Below, piece after piece: positions 24,470 through 33,800 of a stretch of 64,000 nt of DNA. Below the pieces are notes generated by a model. It had not been told where the DNA came from. It did no database searches and saw only the letters and a program-made list of their open reading frames with translations. Origin of the DNA: Fibrella arboris (lineage in GTDB: Bacteria; Bacteroidota; Bacteroidia; Cytophagales; Spirosomataceae); assembly GCF_041321095.1 (NCBI RefSeq), contig NZ_JBGGWE010000017.1:1-64000 (forward strand), read 5' to 3'. Both the position numbers and the translations under genes were made by a program. The number at the start of each line of letters is the position of its first letter. The stretch's first letter is position 1.

Positions 24470-25705
24470 ATGGCCCTCAACTACATCTGGGTAGCTTTTT
24501 TTCTGATTGCCTTCCTTGTCGCGCTCGCCAAACTGATTTTTCTGGGCGATACTGAAATCTTTAAACTCCTGGTCGAAGGGCTATTCGATTCGTCGAAAGT
24601 GGCCGTCATAGACATTGCCCTGCCACTAGCCGGGGTCATGACTTTCTTTCTGGGCCTGCTCAATATTGCCGAAAAAATAGGCGCCATTACTGCCATTGCG
24701 CGGGTTATCGGGCCTTTTTTCAATAAGCTATTCCCCGAAGTCCCCAAAGATCACCCTGCCAACGGGCAAATGATCATGAATTTTTCGGCCAATATGCTCG
24801 GCCTCGACAATGCCGCGACGCCCTTTGGGCTGAAGGCCATGGAGAGCCTGCAGGAGTTGAACCCCGATAAAGAAACGGCCTCCAACGCGCAGATCATGTT
24901 CCTGGTGTTGCACACATCGGGCCTCACCATTATTCCGCTTGGCATCATGGCGCAGCGGGCCATTCTGGGTGCTGCCGACCCGTCAGATATCTTCATTCCC
25001 TGCCTCATAGGTACGTATGTGGCCACCGTAGCCAGCATTCTGATTGTTGGCATCAAACAGCGTCTCAATCTGTTCAATACGACCGTGATGGGCGGTATTC
25101 TTGGCGTCAGTGCGGTGTTAGGGCTGGGGTTATGGGGATTAGCTGGCTTACCAAAAGAACGGCTTGAGGTGGTCTCGAAACTAGTTGGTAACCTGTTGCT
25201 GATGAGCATCATCGTAACGTTTTTACTTGGCGCTATCCGGAAAAAGATTGACGTCTTTAGCACGTTTATCGACGGCGCAAAGGCTGGGTTTGACACCTCG
25301 GTGCGCATCATCCCTTACCTGGTTGGCATGCTGGTGGCCATCGGGGCTTTTCGCAATTCGGGTGCGATGGACTATGTGGTAGGGGGCATGAAATACGTAA
25401 TCAGCCTGACGGGTGTGAACACCGATTTTACCGACGCGCTGCCCGTGGCCCTGATGCGGCCCCTGAGCGGCAGTGCCTCCCGCGCCCTGATGATCGACGC
25501 CATGAAGCAGTTTGGCCCCGATTCGTTCGTGGGGCGCCTGAGTTGTATTTTCCAGGGCGCCGCCGACACCACATTCTACATCGTGGCCCTGTATTTCGGG
25601 TCGGTTGGCATCAAAAAAACGCGTTATGCCATCGTAGCCGGGCTGGTGGCCGACTTCATCGGCGTCATGGCCGGTATCGCGCTGGGGTATTTCTTCTTTC
25701 ACTAA
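24470..25705 (+). CDS. Fused SpmA-SpmB nucleoside-recognition-domain transporter-like protein
   Basis: 411 residues from ATG 24470; the frame extends upstream to 24401, but that part lies in a quasi-palindrome. Two nucleoside-recognition (Gate) domains: the first half has GVMTFFLGLLNIAEKIGAI and NFSANMLGLDNAATPFGLKA (SpmA-like); the second half has TSVRIIPYLVGMLVAIGAFR and MRPLSGSASRALM (SpmB-like). In Bacillus SpmA and SpmB are separate and linked to spore core dehydration. In non-sporing Bacteroidota the fused protein is common and its substrate is unknown. Confidence 0.88.
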   Translation: MALNYIWVAFFLIAFLVALAKLIFLGDTEIFKLLVEGLFDSSKVAVIDIALPLAGVMTFFLGLLNIAEKIGAITAIARVIGPFFNKLFPEVPKDHPANGQMIMNFSANMLGLDNAATPFGLKAMESLQELNPDKETASNAQIMFLVLHTSGLTIIPLGIMAQRAILGAADPSDIFIPCLIGTYVATVASILIVGIKQRLNLFNTTVMGGILGVSAVLGLGLWGLAGLPKERLEVVSKLVGNLLLMSIIVTFLLGAIRKKIDVFSTFIDGAKAGFDTSVRIIPYLVGMLVAIGAFRNSGAMDYVVGGMKYVISLTGVNTDFTDALPVALMRPLSGSASRALMIDAMKQFGPDSFVGRLSCIFQGAADTTFYIVALYFGSVGIKKTRYAIVAGLVADFIGVMAGIALGYFFFH

Positions 25706-25782
25706 TCAGGTACCTTGGATATAGGACAACTTACCGGCTGAACCGGTATGCCAGCATTTGGTAAGCCCTCATTTTATTCATC

Positions 25783-26008
25783 ATGCTGACAGCGGTTAAA
25801 GGCACCTACAGCAACGGCCGAATCATTCTGCACGAAAGACCGCCCGTTGAGGAAGAAACAGAAGTAGTTGTCTACCTTTTTGGAGAAGATACCTCAGTCA
25901 GGTAAACGTCGTAAAGCAGGTTCCCTGACTGGCTGGGGATCAATTCCGCCTGATTTTAACGAGCCACTCGATGATCTGGCTGACTACATACACCATTTTC
26001 AAGGCTAG
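25783..26008 (+). pseudogene. Frameshifted DUF2281-type antitoxin
   Basis: The first frame gives MLTAVKGTYSNGRIILHERP and continues to GEDTSVR, then TAA at 25903. The frame shifted by one base continues from 25898 with SGKRRKAGSLTGWGSI, then PPDFNEPLDDLADYIHHFQG to TAG 26006. Together they make the usual layout of small Bacteroidota DUF2281/VapB-like antitoxins, with an AbrB-like N-terminus and a PLDDL-type end. One extra base near 25896 explains the break. No PIN toxin gene follows, so this is a relic or a gene with a sequencing error. Confidence 0.65.
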
Positions 26009-26047
26009 AGCCATAGGGTAGAACTGATTTGGCAACCGCTCCCGTCG

Positions 26048-26225
26048 GCGGCCCATCGGGCCATAACATCGGTAGGAAATAGGCACGATCCCGGCGTTTT
26101 ACGCCCCGTCAGGGGCACAATATCGGTTTATGCCGGGCCTTTCTTTACCGATGTTATGTCCCTAACGGGACGTTAGGCGTACCCTTTCGACGGATAGCTA
26201 CCGATGTTATGGCCCGATGGGCCGC
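26048..26225. repeat. REP/BIME-like palindromic unit
   Basis: Perfect 28-bp inverted arms at 26048-26075 and 26198-26225 enclose two small hairpins: GCCCC-GTCA-GGGGC (26103-26116) and GTCCC-TAAC-GGGAC (26158-26171). ACCGATGTTATG occurs in direct repeat before the second hairpin and in the right arm. This looks like a bacterial interspersed mosaic element of the kind spread by REP-associated Y1 transposases. No transposase gene is in the window. Confidence 0.7.
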
Positions 26226-26376
26226 TGATGATAGTCACCGTTTTAAGAGGAAGTCGTGCTTGTTTAGGCACGTTGCTGCCAAGTGCCTGTAGAAACAGCA
26301 ACGGACGGTTTTACGCCGCCCGTCGACCAATTCGGCATGCTGTTCGTTATAGGCCTATACACGCAACGAACACAAC

Positions 26377-26499
26377 ATGGCCGACGTACATACACCCGAA
26401 CAACGCAGCTACAACATGTCGCGGGTACGTAGCAAAGACACCAAACCTGAGCTAATTGTCCGTAAATTCCTGCACGTCCACGGGTTTCAGCTGACATAG
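26377..26499 (+). pseudogene. vsr: Truncated Vsr (very-short-patch repair) endonuclease
   Basis: 40 codons from ATG 26377: MADVHTPEQRSYNMSRVRSK, then DTKPELIVRKFLHVHGF, then QLT and TAG. This is the conserved N-terminus of Vsr, which normally continues with a further 90 or so residues holding the catalytic Asp and His. The match breaks off sharply after HGF, so the rest is deleted. Vsr nicks T:G mismatches made by cytosine methylation; no cytosine methyltransferase gene is nearby. Confidence 0.8.
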
Positions 26500-26620
26500 G
26501 TACGTTGCCAGATTCTTTTGACCGTTCAGGCATGTTGCCGGCGCACGTGCAGAGACCGGTCCGCCGGTGCGGCAAAATCTGGCGTCTCTACTGACCCGAA
26601 CGGCCACACCCGGATGGTCT

Positions 26621-27235
26621 TCACGAGCCAACTCCCTGCGCTATTAATCCGGCTAAATCTATTTCTGCTGATGGCACTACGTCGGCGCTGAGGACGCGCT
26701 GCATATAGGCGAGTGCGTCCTGCGTGTTTTGGGCAGAGCCAGAGGCGATGCAATCGGGGGGGATGATCAGTTTCAGGTCGCGAACGTAGGCGTCGATAGC
26801 CGAGAACAGCACGCACACGTCGGCGGCAATGCCGGTCATGATCAACGTCTTGGTCTGTAGGTACGTTATCAGCGTTTCAAACGTGGTGGCGTAGAAGATC
26901 GAGTGCTTGGGTTTCAGCACCATGTAATCGTCGGCATCGGGGCGTAGCCTGTCGACCACCGGTTTGCCACGCACGCCATCGTTCAGACAGTGGGCCAGCA
27001 GGTCGTCGAAGTTGGAGCGCCATTTGCCGAAATTGTCATTGATATAGATCACCGGAATATTGGCTGATTTGGCCCGCAGTTTCAGGGCGGCAATACGGTC
27101 GGCGGCGGCAAGGGTCGGTTTCAGAAAGTCGGGGCCTTCAGGAAATTCCAGGTCGTTGATCATGTCGATGATCAGTAACGCTACCGGCGATGAATCGGGG
27201 GCACTGCCGTGAAGGTCTTCACTTGTCTGGTTCAT
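26621..27235 (-). CDS. Isochorismatase-family cysteine hydrolase
   Basis: 204 residues from ATG 27235 (the frame is open to 27280). The catalytic triad is visible: Asp in ALLIIDMINDLEFP, Lys in VLKPKHSIFYATT, and Cys in GIAADVCVLFSA. IYINDNFGKWRSNFDDLLAH is typical of the nicotinamidase/amidohydrolase branch. The substrate cannot be told from sequence; N-carbamoyl amide or similar small amides are likely. Isolated gene on the minus strand. Confidence 0.87.
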   Translation of the reverse strand: MNQTSEDLHGSAPDSSPVALLIIDMINDLEFPEGPDFLKPTLAAADRIAALKLRAKSANIPVIYINDNFGKWRSNFDDLLAHCLNDGVRGKPVVDRLRPDADDYMVLKPKHSIFYATTFETLITYLQTKTLIMTGIAADVCVLFSAIDAYVRDLKLIIPPDCIASGSAQNTQDALAYMQRVLSADVVPSAEIDLAGLIAQGVGS

Positions 27236-27428
27236 AACGTGTTGAAAGGTAATGGCAGGCCAATCGGTATGCAGACGCATCCCGCTGCATCAGCACTGGT
27301 CTGTAACTATCACTAACCCCAAATACCTTTTTTTGTCATCGCTGGTTCGCCAATGGGCCCTAGACACAAAAGCGACCGGCTACGCATCTGTGCGCGTTAC
27401 CAGTCGCTCCAGCTCAACGTGTACAGAT

Positions 27429-27947
27429 TTACACCTTTGTCATGGCGTAGCTTACCGTTGCTGTCTCGGTTTTACCGTCGTTGTCGAAGTCGTCAACAAA
27501 GGTCTGCGAGAGCTTTAGAGTAGTGCCGCTAATGGTGGCATCATACTCTTGAACAGCAGCGCCCTCGGTTATTTTTACTTTACTCCCCGTAGCTGACCAG
27601 GTGGCGGTACTGCCAAAAATACTGGCGTCAATTCCGCTACAGGCTATAGAGACGGTGCCGGTAATCTGACCATCGGCATTGAACGTGATGGTGACCGACT
27701 TGTAACAATCAACGAATTGTGCCCCGCCGGTAACGGATTTGAAAGCCTCCAGGATGTCCGTCACTTTAGTGCCACTTCCTGTTATGTCAAAGGCTGGATC
27801 GATGGTGTAACCAAACTGGCGCCAGGAGCCCTGAATAGAGGCCGCACTGGGGGTTATATCCGTATCTTTTTTACTACAGCCAAACCACAGTGGAATTGTT
27901 AGCAACAAGGCCCACGACAGGCGGCGGGTAATCAGCTTTAACGTCAT
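27429..27947 (-). CDS. Small lipoprotein, lipocalin-like
   Basis: 172 residues. Signal peptide with lipobox LWFGC, giving a lipid-anchored Cys at residue 24. The mature part has SIQGSWRQFGYT at the start and alternating strands ending in ATVSYAMTKV, the pattern of Bacteroidota lipocalin-like (DUF5004-type) domains. No catalytic residues apparent. Probably outer-membrane or periplasmic; function unknown. Confidence 0.7.
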   Translation of the reverse strand: MTLKLITRRLSWALLLTIPLWFGCSKKDTDITPSAASIQGSWRQFGYTIDPAFDITGSGTKVTDILEAFKSVTGGAQFVDCYKSVTITFNADGQITGTVSIACSGIDASIFGSTATWSATGSKVKITEGAAVQEYDATISGTTLKLSQTFVDDFDNDGKTETATVSYAMTKV

Positions 27948-28103
27948 CAGGTAGAGCGTGTATTGTGTGTCTAAACATACCTGATTGCCAATAGATTTGA
28001 CAGAGAGCCCCTATAAAAGAGAGTTTTACTGAGTGAGTGGCCGACGGCTTTATACGCAGGGCCAGTTATTGCGCTCATTCGCCGGGGATCGGGCCGGACG
28101 TAC

Positions 28104-29243
28104 CTAGACTTTTATGATGATCCGCCGCTTGTACATCACCCACAGAATGACGCCCCAGATGGCCACAAACGTAAGGGCACCTGCCAGCGAGGCCATATAC
28201 GGGTCGGAAAAGTGGGGGGCAATGAAGCCTTTGTAGAGGTAATCTTTCAGCCCCACCTTCGTGGCGCTTCCGTCTGGGTTAGGTAGCTGAATCAGCGTCA
28301 TGATGCGGGGAATCAGACCCGAAAGAAAGAAGACGGTGATGGGATTGACGCCAAACGCTACGAATACGCCGTTCCAGCGGAGGCCTTTCCGAACATCGAT
28401 CAGGTAATAAAAAAGGGCCAGTCCGCACATGGCGAGTCCACCTGCCAGCAGGACATAGGTGCTGGTCCAGAGGGCTTTGTTGATCGGAAAGAGGGGAGCG
28501 AGTAACGTACCCAGCCCGGCCAGCACCAGCCCGGCCAGAAAGAGGAACAGCGCTTTCTGACTGTCGCGCACGGTTGATCCGTACTGTTTAGCCTGTAGCC
28601 AGTAGCCCGCCAGTAAGCCCAACAGACTGGTTGCCACTGCCGGAAACGTACTCAGCAGCCCCTCCGGGTCCCACACGCCGGCGGGGCGGTATACGTGGGC
28701 GGGGGTTAGCACGGTGAAATCGAGCCAGGCGGCCAGATTAGTTGTCGGCTCCAGGTTCGCGTAACCAATGCCCGGCACCGGAATGGCAGTCATCATCAGG
28801 TAGTAGCTAAGCAGGATGGCCATCGCGATCAGCGCCTGCTGGCCGGGTGTCGTTTTGCGGTAAATGAGCGCACAGGCGATGTACACCAGGCCAATACGCT
28901 GCAACACGCCCATAATACGCACGTTACTGACATCGAAACGGGGGAACAGGTTCAGAAAGAAGCCGAGCAGAAACAGGATCAATCCGCGTTTGATGATCCT
29001 GGCCACTACCCCGGACGTATCGGCCTGCCCGTGTAAAGTAGACGTGGCCGGTTTCAACGCAAAGGTGATCGATACGCCCACGATAAACAGAAAAAAGGGA
29101 AAGATCAGATCAGTGGGTGTCCAGCCATGCCAGGGGGCGTGTTCGAGTGGCGCATAAATATGAGCCCAGTCGCCAGCGTTGTTGACCAGGATCATAGCGG
29201 CAACGGTGAGACCGCGAAAAGCATCGAGTGAGCGGAGGCGCAT
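28104..29243 (-). CDS. Heparan-alpha-glucosaminide N-acetyltransferase-like membrane protein
   Basis: 379 residues, about ten membrane helices. The N-terminus RLRSLDAFRGLTVAAMILVN and WTPTDLIFPFFLFIVGVSI is the hallmark of the DUF1624/DUF5009 (HGSNAT, NagX) family. A central loop has LLSTFPAVATSLLGLLAGYW and the C-terminal half has GVNPITVFFLSG. Eukaryotic homologues acetylate glucosamine across the lysosomal membrane; bacterial ones are linked to amino-sugar use. Single gene on the minus strand. Confidence 0.88.
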   Translation of the reverse strand: MRLRSLDAFRGLTVAAMILVNNAGDWAHIYAPLEHAPWHGWTPTDLIFPFFLFIVGVSITFALKPATSTLHGQADTSGVVARIIKRGLILFLLGFFLNLFPRFDVSNVRIMGVLQRIGLVYIACALIYRKTTPGQQALIAMAILLSYYLMMTAIPVPGIGYANLEPTTNLAAWLDFTVLTPAHVYRPAGVWDPEGLLSTFPAVATSLLGLLAGYWLQAKQYGSTVRDSQKALFLFLAGLVLAGLGTLLAPLFPINKALWTSTYVLLAGGLAMCGLALFYYLIDVRKGLRWNGVFVAFGVNPITVFFLSGLIPRIMTLIQLPNPDGSATKVGLKDYLYKGFIAPHFSDPYMASLAGALTFVAIWGVILWVMYKRRIIIKV

Positions 29244-29537
29244 AGGGTACGCGGATTTTACGGATTTAATGGACTGGCACGAATTGTTGGATGGGATGCG
29301 GACGATTGCCCCATACCAGCGGCCCTGACGGCTGCAACAGGCCTAGGTGGGGGGCAGACGAAAAGGAGTTGGGGAGGCTATTCAGGCGTAAGCTTTTACC
29401 CCCCTTGCCTGTCGCCGTAAACCTGTTTACCCCCTTATATCCGCGTGCTATCACATTAAATTGGGTTGGTTCCTTTCTTCTGTATGCAAGATGTCGATTT
29501 CTGATGAAGGAACATTGACCATCGCATCAACTTGATT

Positions 29538-30620
29538 ATGCCAGCACCCCTCCGAATAGCCCTGATCGGCCCCGGCAAAGTAGCGCACCTCCATGCCCGG
29601 GCTACCCAACAAACACCCGACGTTCAACTGGTAGCCGTTTGTGGCCGGCATGAACAGAAAACCGCTGATTTCGCCAGCCAGTACGATTGTAAGCCGTATA
29701 CCAATGTGGCACAGATGGTTTCCCGCGAGGGCATTGATGTCTGCGTGGTCTTAACGCCGCACCCCAACCACCGCGAGCCAACTGTGGCGGCTCTCGAAGC
29801 AGGTGCCCATGTGCTGGTCGAAAAGCCGCTGGCTGCATCGCTGGAAGACTGTGACGCCATGATTGCCACCGCCGAACGTACCCAAAAACTGTTGAGCGTG
29901 GTTAGCCAGCGTCGATTCTATGCACCCTGTCAACGTATTCGCCAGGCAATCGACGCGGGTAAAATCGGGACACCGGCGTTGGGTATGGTCCAGATGCTCG
30001 GCTGGCGCGATGAGGCGTACTATGGGAGTGACCCGTGGCGCGGCTCGTGGGCGCATGAGGGCGGTGGCGTACTGGTGAACCAGGCACCCCACCAGCTCGA
30101 TCTGCTGCTCTGGTATATGGGCGAGGCTGAATCGGTATATGGCGTTTGGCGGAATGTGAATCACCCCTATATTGACGTTGAAGACACCGCCGCCGCCATT
30201 GTGCAGTTCAAAAACGGCGGAATTGGCAACATTGTCGCCAGCAACAGCCAGAAACCCGGCCTATACGGAAAAGTCCATATTCACGGCCAGAACGGGGCAA
30301 CCGTTGGCGTACAAACAGACGGTGGCAGTATGTTTATTGCCGGCCGGTCGGGTATTCAGGATCCACCTATCAACGACCTGTGGACTGTTCCGGGAGAAGA
30401 AGAACTGCTGGAAAGCTTTAAGGCTGAAGACCACCAATTCTTTGCAAAAACCGACGCCCTGACGCATTATTTCGGGCAGCAACTGGCCGATTTCTGTCGG
30501 GCGATACGTACCCAGACCCCGCCCGCCATTACGGCCCTCGACGGGCGACGGGTGGTTGAATTGTTCCAGGCTATCTACGAGTCAACCCGAACAGGCAACG
30601 CTGTTCAACTGAATAGGTAA
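29538..30620 (+). CDS. Gfo/Idh/MocA-family oxidoreductase
   Basis: 360 residues from ATG 29538. An N-terminal Rossmann fold (RIALIGPGKVAHLHARA) is followed by the family motif VLVEKPLAASLEDCDAM with the catalytic-type EKP. The C-terminal substrate domain has GVLVNQAPHQLDLLLWYMGE, where the G-xx-N-Q-xx-H-xx-D pattern fits the active site. NAD(P)-dependent sugar or inositol dehydrogenases are the usual members. The substrate is unknown. A strong hairpin follows the gene. Confidence 0.88.
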   Translation: MPAPLRIALIGPGKVAHLHARATQQTPDVQLVAVCGRHEQKTADFASQYDCKPYTNVAQMVSREGIDVCVVLTPHPNHREPTVAALEAGAHVLVEKPLAASLEDCDAMIATAERTQKLLSVVSQRRFYAPCQRIRQAIDAGKIGTPALGMVQMLGWRDEAYYGSDPWRGSWAHEGGGVLVNQAPHQLDLLLWYMGEAESVYGVWRNVNHPYIDVEDTAAAIVQFKNGGIGNIVASNSQKPGLYGKVHIHGQNGATVGVQTDGGSMFIAGRSGIQDPPINDLWTVPGEEELLESFKAEDHQFFAKTDALTHYFGQQLADFCRAIRTQTPPAITALDGRRVVELFQAIYESTRTGNAVQLNR

Positions 30621-30629
30621 GAAAGCAGC

Positions 30630-30673
30630 CCTGCTGCCGGGCGGCACCGAGCAGGATTGTGCCCGGCAGCAGG
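30630..30673 (+). terminator. Strong hairpin after the oxidoreductase gene
   Basis: CCTGCTGCCGGGC (30630-30642) pairs exactly with GCCCGGCAGCAGG (30661-30673) around an 18-base loop. A T run follows only about 20 bases later, so termination is likely but not certain. Confidence 0.55.
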
Positions 30674-30717
30674 CCACTAAGTAAAAGTGACCGCCTTTTT
30701 TTAACTACCGGGTAGTC

Positions 30718-30848
30718 GTTGAGTTGAATTAGTATCAATTCTATCGGATTAGTGAATCAACTCCAATAACTAAGTTTACATAATTAGTAGACTATTATGG
30801 GCTTATTTTAGCAATTCATTGATTAATTGATGGTTAATTCAACTCAAC
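30718..30848. promoter_or_regulatory. 14-bp inverted repeat flanking AT-rich promoter region
   Basis: GTTGAGTTGAATTA (30718-30731) and its exact complement TAATTCAACTCAAC (30835-30848) enclose about 100 AT-rich bases directly before the 1,712-residue surface protein gene. The spacing suits a looping regulator or a cruciform. Confidence 0.45.
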
Positions 30849-30861
30849 AACTGCTTATCGT

Positions 30862-33800
30862 GTGAAAAAAACTCTATTTTCATCCATCCACATCCTGTTG
30901 TTCATGGTCGGGCTGGCGAGCCTGTCAGCCAGTACATATGCCCAAACGACCTACTACGTCGCCAGCTCGGGTAATGACAGCAACACTGGCCGATCGGCCG
31001 ACGCACCCTTTCAGACACTCGCGAAAATCAACACCCTGACGCTTCAGCCCGGCGATCAGGTGCTGTTCCGTCGGGGCGATACCTTCAGGGGTACGTTGCA
31101 GATCCGCCAGTCAGGTACGTCAGCGCAACCCATCAGTATCGACGCGTTCGGGTCGGGCAGCAAACCGGTTCTGGCGGCATCGTTGCCCATCACCAACTGG
31201 AGCAACATAGGCGGAAACATCTGGCAGGCCAGCGCATCGGCGTTGGGCAGTCAGGTAACGGGTGTGTACCGAAATGGCACCCTTCTTCCGTTGGGCCGTT
31301 ACCCGAACCTCGACGCACCCAACCGGGGCTACCTCACCATTCAGTCGCATAGCGGACATACGCAGTTAACCAGCCAGGAACCAGTGCCTGCCAATTTCGT
31401 GGGGGGCGAAGTGGTTGACCGGCCCGTGCAGTGGATCATTAACCGGAGCCTGATCACCCAGCAAAACGGGAACACGTTTACGGTGAATCACCCCAACTCA
31501 TATGATTTCAGCGACAATTGGGGCTATTTCATTCAGAGCCATCCGGCCACGCTCGATCAGAACGGCGAATGGTACTACAACAGCGGCAACAAAACGCTCC
31601 AGTTGTATTCGACCGATAACCCGAACGGCCAAACCATCACGGCGACGGCTTTTTCGTCGGGCATCAGCCTTTCGTTCGTGACCAACATTCAGGTACGTAA
31701 CCTGGCCATCACCCAAACGATTAACACGGGTGTACTGATCGAAAATGGGACGAATATTACGCTGACGGGCAACGACATCACCAGTTCGGGCGAAGATGGC
31801 CTGATTGCGCGGGGAAGCGGCAATACCATTCTGGTCGAGAATAACCTGATCGAAGACGTTAATAATAACGGCGTGTCTATTACCGGCTACCAGAATTTCA
31901 CGTTCCGGGGCAATACGTTACGTCGGGTTGGCCTGACGCCGGGTCGTGGTAAAGACGGCGATGGCACCTACAATGGCTTCAACACGGTGCTGACCGATCG
32001 GGTAACGATTGAGAACAACGTGGTTGATCAGATCGGTTATAACGGTATCAGCTTCGTGACCAGCACCACTGTTCAGCGCAACCGGGTATCGAATTTCTGC
32101 CTCACCAAAAGCGATGGCGGTGGCCTGTACATCTGGAACGGCAACCGGGAGGCCATGAACAATGTGCGTATTCTGAGCAACATTGTCTTCAACGGCATTG
32201 GCGCACCCGAAGGGACGCCTGGCGGGGCCTACTCAGGCGCCAACGGTATTTTCCTTGATGATTGCACCACCGGCGTAGAGGTTCGCGACAACACCGTTTT
32301 CAATACTCATGGGTTGGGCTTTTTCCTTCATGGGGCCATGACGGCACAGTTCACCAACAACACGTCGTTCAACAACGGAGAAGCTCAACTGGCGGTGAAC
32401 AGCCGCAACGGCGGTTGCTCACCCCGCGACAACCTGATTCAGAACAACGTGCTGGTGAGTAAAACGGCGGCGCAACTGGTGACCAAGTACGAATCGCACC
32501 TGAATGACCTCACCAGCTTTGGTGCTTTCGATAACAACGTGTATGCCCGTCCTTTCAACGACGAGTTCAAAATTCGGGCGGTGTCGAATCCCGGCTCCGG
32601 CGTTATCGGGTATGATCTGTCGCTGGCTGAGTGGCAAAGCCGGTATGGTAAAGACCCCAACTCGCTGAATAGCCCGTTGACCTACAAGCCTTTTGCCACA
32701 ACGGGTAACGGCGTTTTTAAGCTCAACAATACGTTTGGCAGTACCAACGAAGGCTGGGACACCTACAGTCCCTACGGCAATGGCCGCGCCACCTGGGACA
32801 ACGCTAACCGCCTGGACGGAGGTAGCCTGAGCATTTCGTTTCCATCGGCGTCGAACCAGAGCAACTCCTACGTGCTGGCCTCGAAAGACATTGGAGCGGT
32901 GAATCAGAATCAGGTGTACTTACTGACGTTCGATGCCATTGCATCGGGCAATGGAAAACGGGCAGAGGTGTTCATCCGGCAAAAAACGGGTTCATTCCGT
33001 GACCTCGACACCCGCTCACTAATTCTGGTCGGTACGATCCGGCAGCATGTCGAGGTGTCGTTCATGGCCAACGCCAGCGAGGCATCCTCTATCGTGGTGT
33101 TCCAGGTGAACGAAGATGGCCAAACGCTCTGGATCGACAATGTACAAGTGCAGGAGGCTACCCGTACCGCGCAAAATCCCGATGATTTCATTCGGCTCGA
33201 ATACAACGACACCAACCAGGATAAGACCATTTCGCTGAACGAGCCGTACCGTGATGCACGCAATACGCTGTACACCAGTCAGGTGACGCTGGCTCCGTTC
33301 ACGTCGGTCGTGCTGTTCAAAAATACGGGCGATACCCCACCCCCGCCACCCGTTATTCCGCTGCGGGACCCGGAAAACCCCGCCAATGCCGTAGCGGGTC
33401 TGGACTATAGTTATTTCGAAGGGAGCTGGTCGTCGTTGCCCGATTTCAATGCGTTGACAGCCGTCAAAAAAGGCATAGCCAGTCAGGTTGACATCACGCC
33501 CCGCAACCAGGACGATAACTTCGCGTTACAGTTCAAAGGCTACATCGACGTACCCACCGACGGAACCTACACCTTCTTTACTAATTCCGATGATGGTAGC
33601 AAGCTCTACATCGGTACCAATGAGGTGGTAAATAATGACGGAGGGCACCCCGAGCAGGAGCGGTCGGGCACCATTGGGCTGAAAGCCGGTAAGCATGCCA
33701 TCACCGTTACGTATTATGAAGGCGGCGGCGGGCAGGCTCTCAGCGTCAGCTACAGCGGTCCCAACCTGAACAAGCAGGCAATTCCCGGGTCGGTTTTCTT

